Source of the DNA: Cryptococcus deneoformans JEC21
Taxonomy: Eukaryota > Basidiomycota > Tremellomycetes > Tremellales > Cryptococcaceae
Direction of reading: 5' to 3'
DNA: 40,000 nucleotides
NCBI RefSeq assembly: GCF_000091045.1
Contig: NC_006685.1
Span: forward strand, 663,701-703,700
Position 1 is the stretch's first letter. Each line of letters begins with the position of its first letter. Positions 37,970 to 40,000 of this stretch are shown here, piece after piece. The position numbers and the translations under genes were made by a program. The notes beneath the pieces are model-generated. The model was not told where the DNA came from. It did not search any database and saw nothing but the letters and a program-made list of their open reading frames with translations.

Positions 37970-39547
37970 TTATACAGCAGGTGATTTCTGCGTACCCTCG
38001 GACGTGCGCACCTGCATCAATTGTGTCAATAGCATTTCGATTCTGTCCAATCTTGCGTTCGCCATCGTCGTCTTCTCATGATCAGCGCTCGTGCACCAAA
38101 TTCACAGTAAACGAAAACATATAACTCACATCTTCAACAGGACTCTGAATCTCCGCATCACCCGATCCACGCCTGTTTACTCTTGTTGGGTTATCGGTAT
38201 TGGCTTGGGAATCTTTGCCAGATCGTAAACCCTTTTCTGGGTCGTCTTCATGGGAATAAGTTCCAGTGCTTGCTCTTTTCGCGAATGGGTGTGACAACGT
38301 CGATAGATACCCTCGAGCGGGTAAGCGCCAAAACGGAGGGACGTGGGGCGCTTCTCCGGGTCCGGGGACAGATTCATATTCAAGATACTTGAGCAAAGAG
38401 TAAAAGCATGTCGCAAGAACAGACCCGAGGGCGGGACCGACCCAGTAGATCCAATCTAACCATCCGCCAGTTGATCAGCGTTTACAGTCTGCTGTACAAG
38501 CATGGAGCCACAAAACATACGATATCCAGGGAAGTTATGAGTTACCACAGCTGGTCCTAAGCTTCGGACAGGATTCAAAGCTCCACCACTGTATGGCACT
38601 CCAACCATCTCCGCAATCTATCGATCTGTCAGTTCGCCATGGAGCTGATCAGTCTCAACGCACGAAAAGCGCCATCCCAATAGCAAGCGGAGACAGGAAT
38701 GTTGCCTCATTCTTCTCGGCAGCCGTAAAGAAAACCGTCAACATTAGCCTGTCAGGTACTCATCATTAGCTGACGAAAATTTTCCAACACGCAAATAGGC
38801 GAAATCCACTCACAGCGCGGTAAGGATGGCTTCAATGAACAGTCCCTGGGCAATAGAAGCTCCTCCACCTAGTGTTGTTCCAGCATTTAGCTCTCCCGGA
38901 AGTAGGACGTTGATGATTGCCGCTCCCTACAATAAACCGTAAGTTGTGCCCACTATTCAAAATCTGCTAATAACCTACAGTTATACCACCCAAAACCTGG
39001 GCCACTGTTAACAAGGCGCCTTTCATAGGTGGCAAGCACCCGGCAAGCACCATCCCCAACGACACGGCTGGGTTGAATAAGCCTCCGGAAACCCGAAAGA
39101 AAATCCAAACATTAACCGTCAGAGAGAGCCCAATGGACAAGGAAATGTAAAAGCTATTGTCTCATTGTTAGAGACGATAAGGTTGAGGGGACTAAGTCTA
39201 TTTACAGGCTGGAAGTGTTTAGCGGCTGCGACAAGTCGCCCGTCACGGACTTCTCTGGCAGTAGTGCAACGCTGTACAGTAGTTGTTAACGCAAGGTAGA
39301 GTAAAGTAATTGTCAGAACACAGAAGATGACTAACTGGGTACCTCCAAGACAACATAGCATGAAAAGAGTGGTTCCGACGTATTCTCCTGCCATGGCCAC
39401 GAAATCTGAGCCCGTATCAGCCTGCTGTTACCAGCCATTAATCCGGGCCAATGCAGAGCACTGACTATTCTTTATTATCGTTCGCGCGTGACCATAGACA
39501 GGACTGGAGGGGCGTAGCTCTTGGGTGGTCACAACTAAGTCAGGCAT
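37970..39547 (-). CDS. Aquaporin (MIP family), NPA/NPV type
   Basis: Membrane channel for water and possibly small solutes. Nine exons: 39547-39466, 39405-39336, 39271-39206, 39153-38979, 38926-38814, 38748-38664, 38617-38521, 38455-38130, 38074-37970; 372 residues. Six membrane spans and two pore half-helices are seen. The first signature is NPA (GGLFNPAVSL, 100-102), the second NPV (GGALNPVRSLGPAV, 212-214), with the conserved Arg kept. The arginine preceded by NPV and the short loop after it fit fungal orthodox aquaporins rather than aquaglyceroporins, which carry a long D-rich insertion. The C-terminal tail (~100 residues, SHEDDPEKG) is long and hydrophilic. The last intron (38075-38129) is uncertain: spliced, the tail gains a coiled segment (MANARLDRIEMLLTQLM); unspliced, it stops at 38082. 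Confidence 0.88.
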
Positions 39548-40000
39548 CTTTGACGTTCTTTAGTCCTCGATAGTGACCACTTTGTGATAATGTCTATCCA
39601 CTTTACTAGTGATACCAACGACTGATAGTATAGCTATATCTGAAAATGGTTTCGGGAACACATTATATTTAAAGTGAGGTCACTTTAATAAATTCCAAAC
39701 GGAGATCACATCCTCGAAGATCCCACCATATTACATGGTCCTTGTAAATAATGTTAGTCACCACTGCTGGTTACAGCCGGCCTCTACGTATGAAGACAAG
39801 GTAGTACGAGCTAGACAGCCAAGCCAAAGCTAGACATGCTAATATAAAGAAGAAGATGGAGATTGAATTAGGCAAGCTAAAGAAAAATTACGGGCCTTAA
39901 TTTGGGCATGCTAATAAAGGAGATGGAGCTCAGTTTAGTTTCGTCGGACATTTTACGTAGAGTGGGTAATTAAGGAGACGTGACGGAGGAGTGCGAAGCA
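39548..40000. promoter_or_regulatory. Upstream region of the aquaporin gene
   Basis: The last 453 bases lie upstream of the aquaporin start on the minus strand and are cut by the window edge. They hold imperfect direct repeats: GCTAGACA at 39810-39817 and 39829-39836, and a CATGCTAATA...GATGGAG block at 39835-39861 and 39907-39927. No coding sequence was seen. Confidence 0.45.

Overview
The window is an ordinary euchromatic stretch of a basidiomycete yeast chromosome, most likely a Cryptococcus-type tremellomycete. This is inferred from genes packed on both strands, about 86 short introns (mostly 45-75 nt, GTRNGT...YAG) in 17 genes, one intron per few hundred coding bases, and gene content (heterothallic MAPKK, septin, aquaporin, ERG25). 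I cannot fix the species. No rRNA, tRNA, transposon, CRISPR or viral sequence is visible.

Layout: 289-2546 (+) cytosolic Hsp70; 2837-4011 (+) C-terminal SH3 protein; a gene-poor kilobase; 5093-9347 (+) DEAH helicase Ecm16/DHX37 (ribosome biogenesis). 9612-11300 (-) Ste7-type MAPKK; 11793-12473 (-) small unrecognised multi-exon gene; 13043-15173 (-) TPR/F-box/LRR protein of the Dia2/Pof3 kind. 15408-17844 (+) Npl4; 18186-20024 (-) Prp19 and 20211-24033 (+) Prp2/DHX16, divergent from a 186-bp gap; 24294-24626 (-) 69-aa fungal protein; a second gene-poor kilobase; 25801-26152 (-) DASH subunit Dad4, a three-exon gene of only 72 codons; 26416-27674 (+) Erg25; 28320-31233 (-) F-box/LRR-like protein; 31458-34285 (+) membrane RING ligase of the Asi1/Asi3 type; 34615-36256 (-) septin Cdc12; 36649-37747 (+) CIR_N/LENG1-like protein; 37970-39547 (-) aquaporin. 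The last 450 bases are the aquaporin upstream region.

Functional themes: spliceosome activation (Prp19, Prp2, the CIR_N protein), ubiquitin pathways (Npl4, two F-box proteins, Asi-type ligase, Prp19 U-box), cell division (Dad4, Cdc12), and membrane or stress functions (Hsp70, Erg25, aquaporin). These are scattered single genes, not an operon or a biosynthetic cluster.

All exon boundaries were read by eye from splice consensus and reading frame, and each full model was checked to sum to a multiple of three. I see no clearly new biological system. The most interesting points are the Npl4 start codon that forms its own coding exon, the 13-nt Cdc12 exon, the small unrecognised gene at 12 kb, repeated use of AAG 3' splice sites, the shared PRP19/PRP2 promoter, and a perfect TGACGTCA site upstream of the 69-aa gene.
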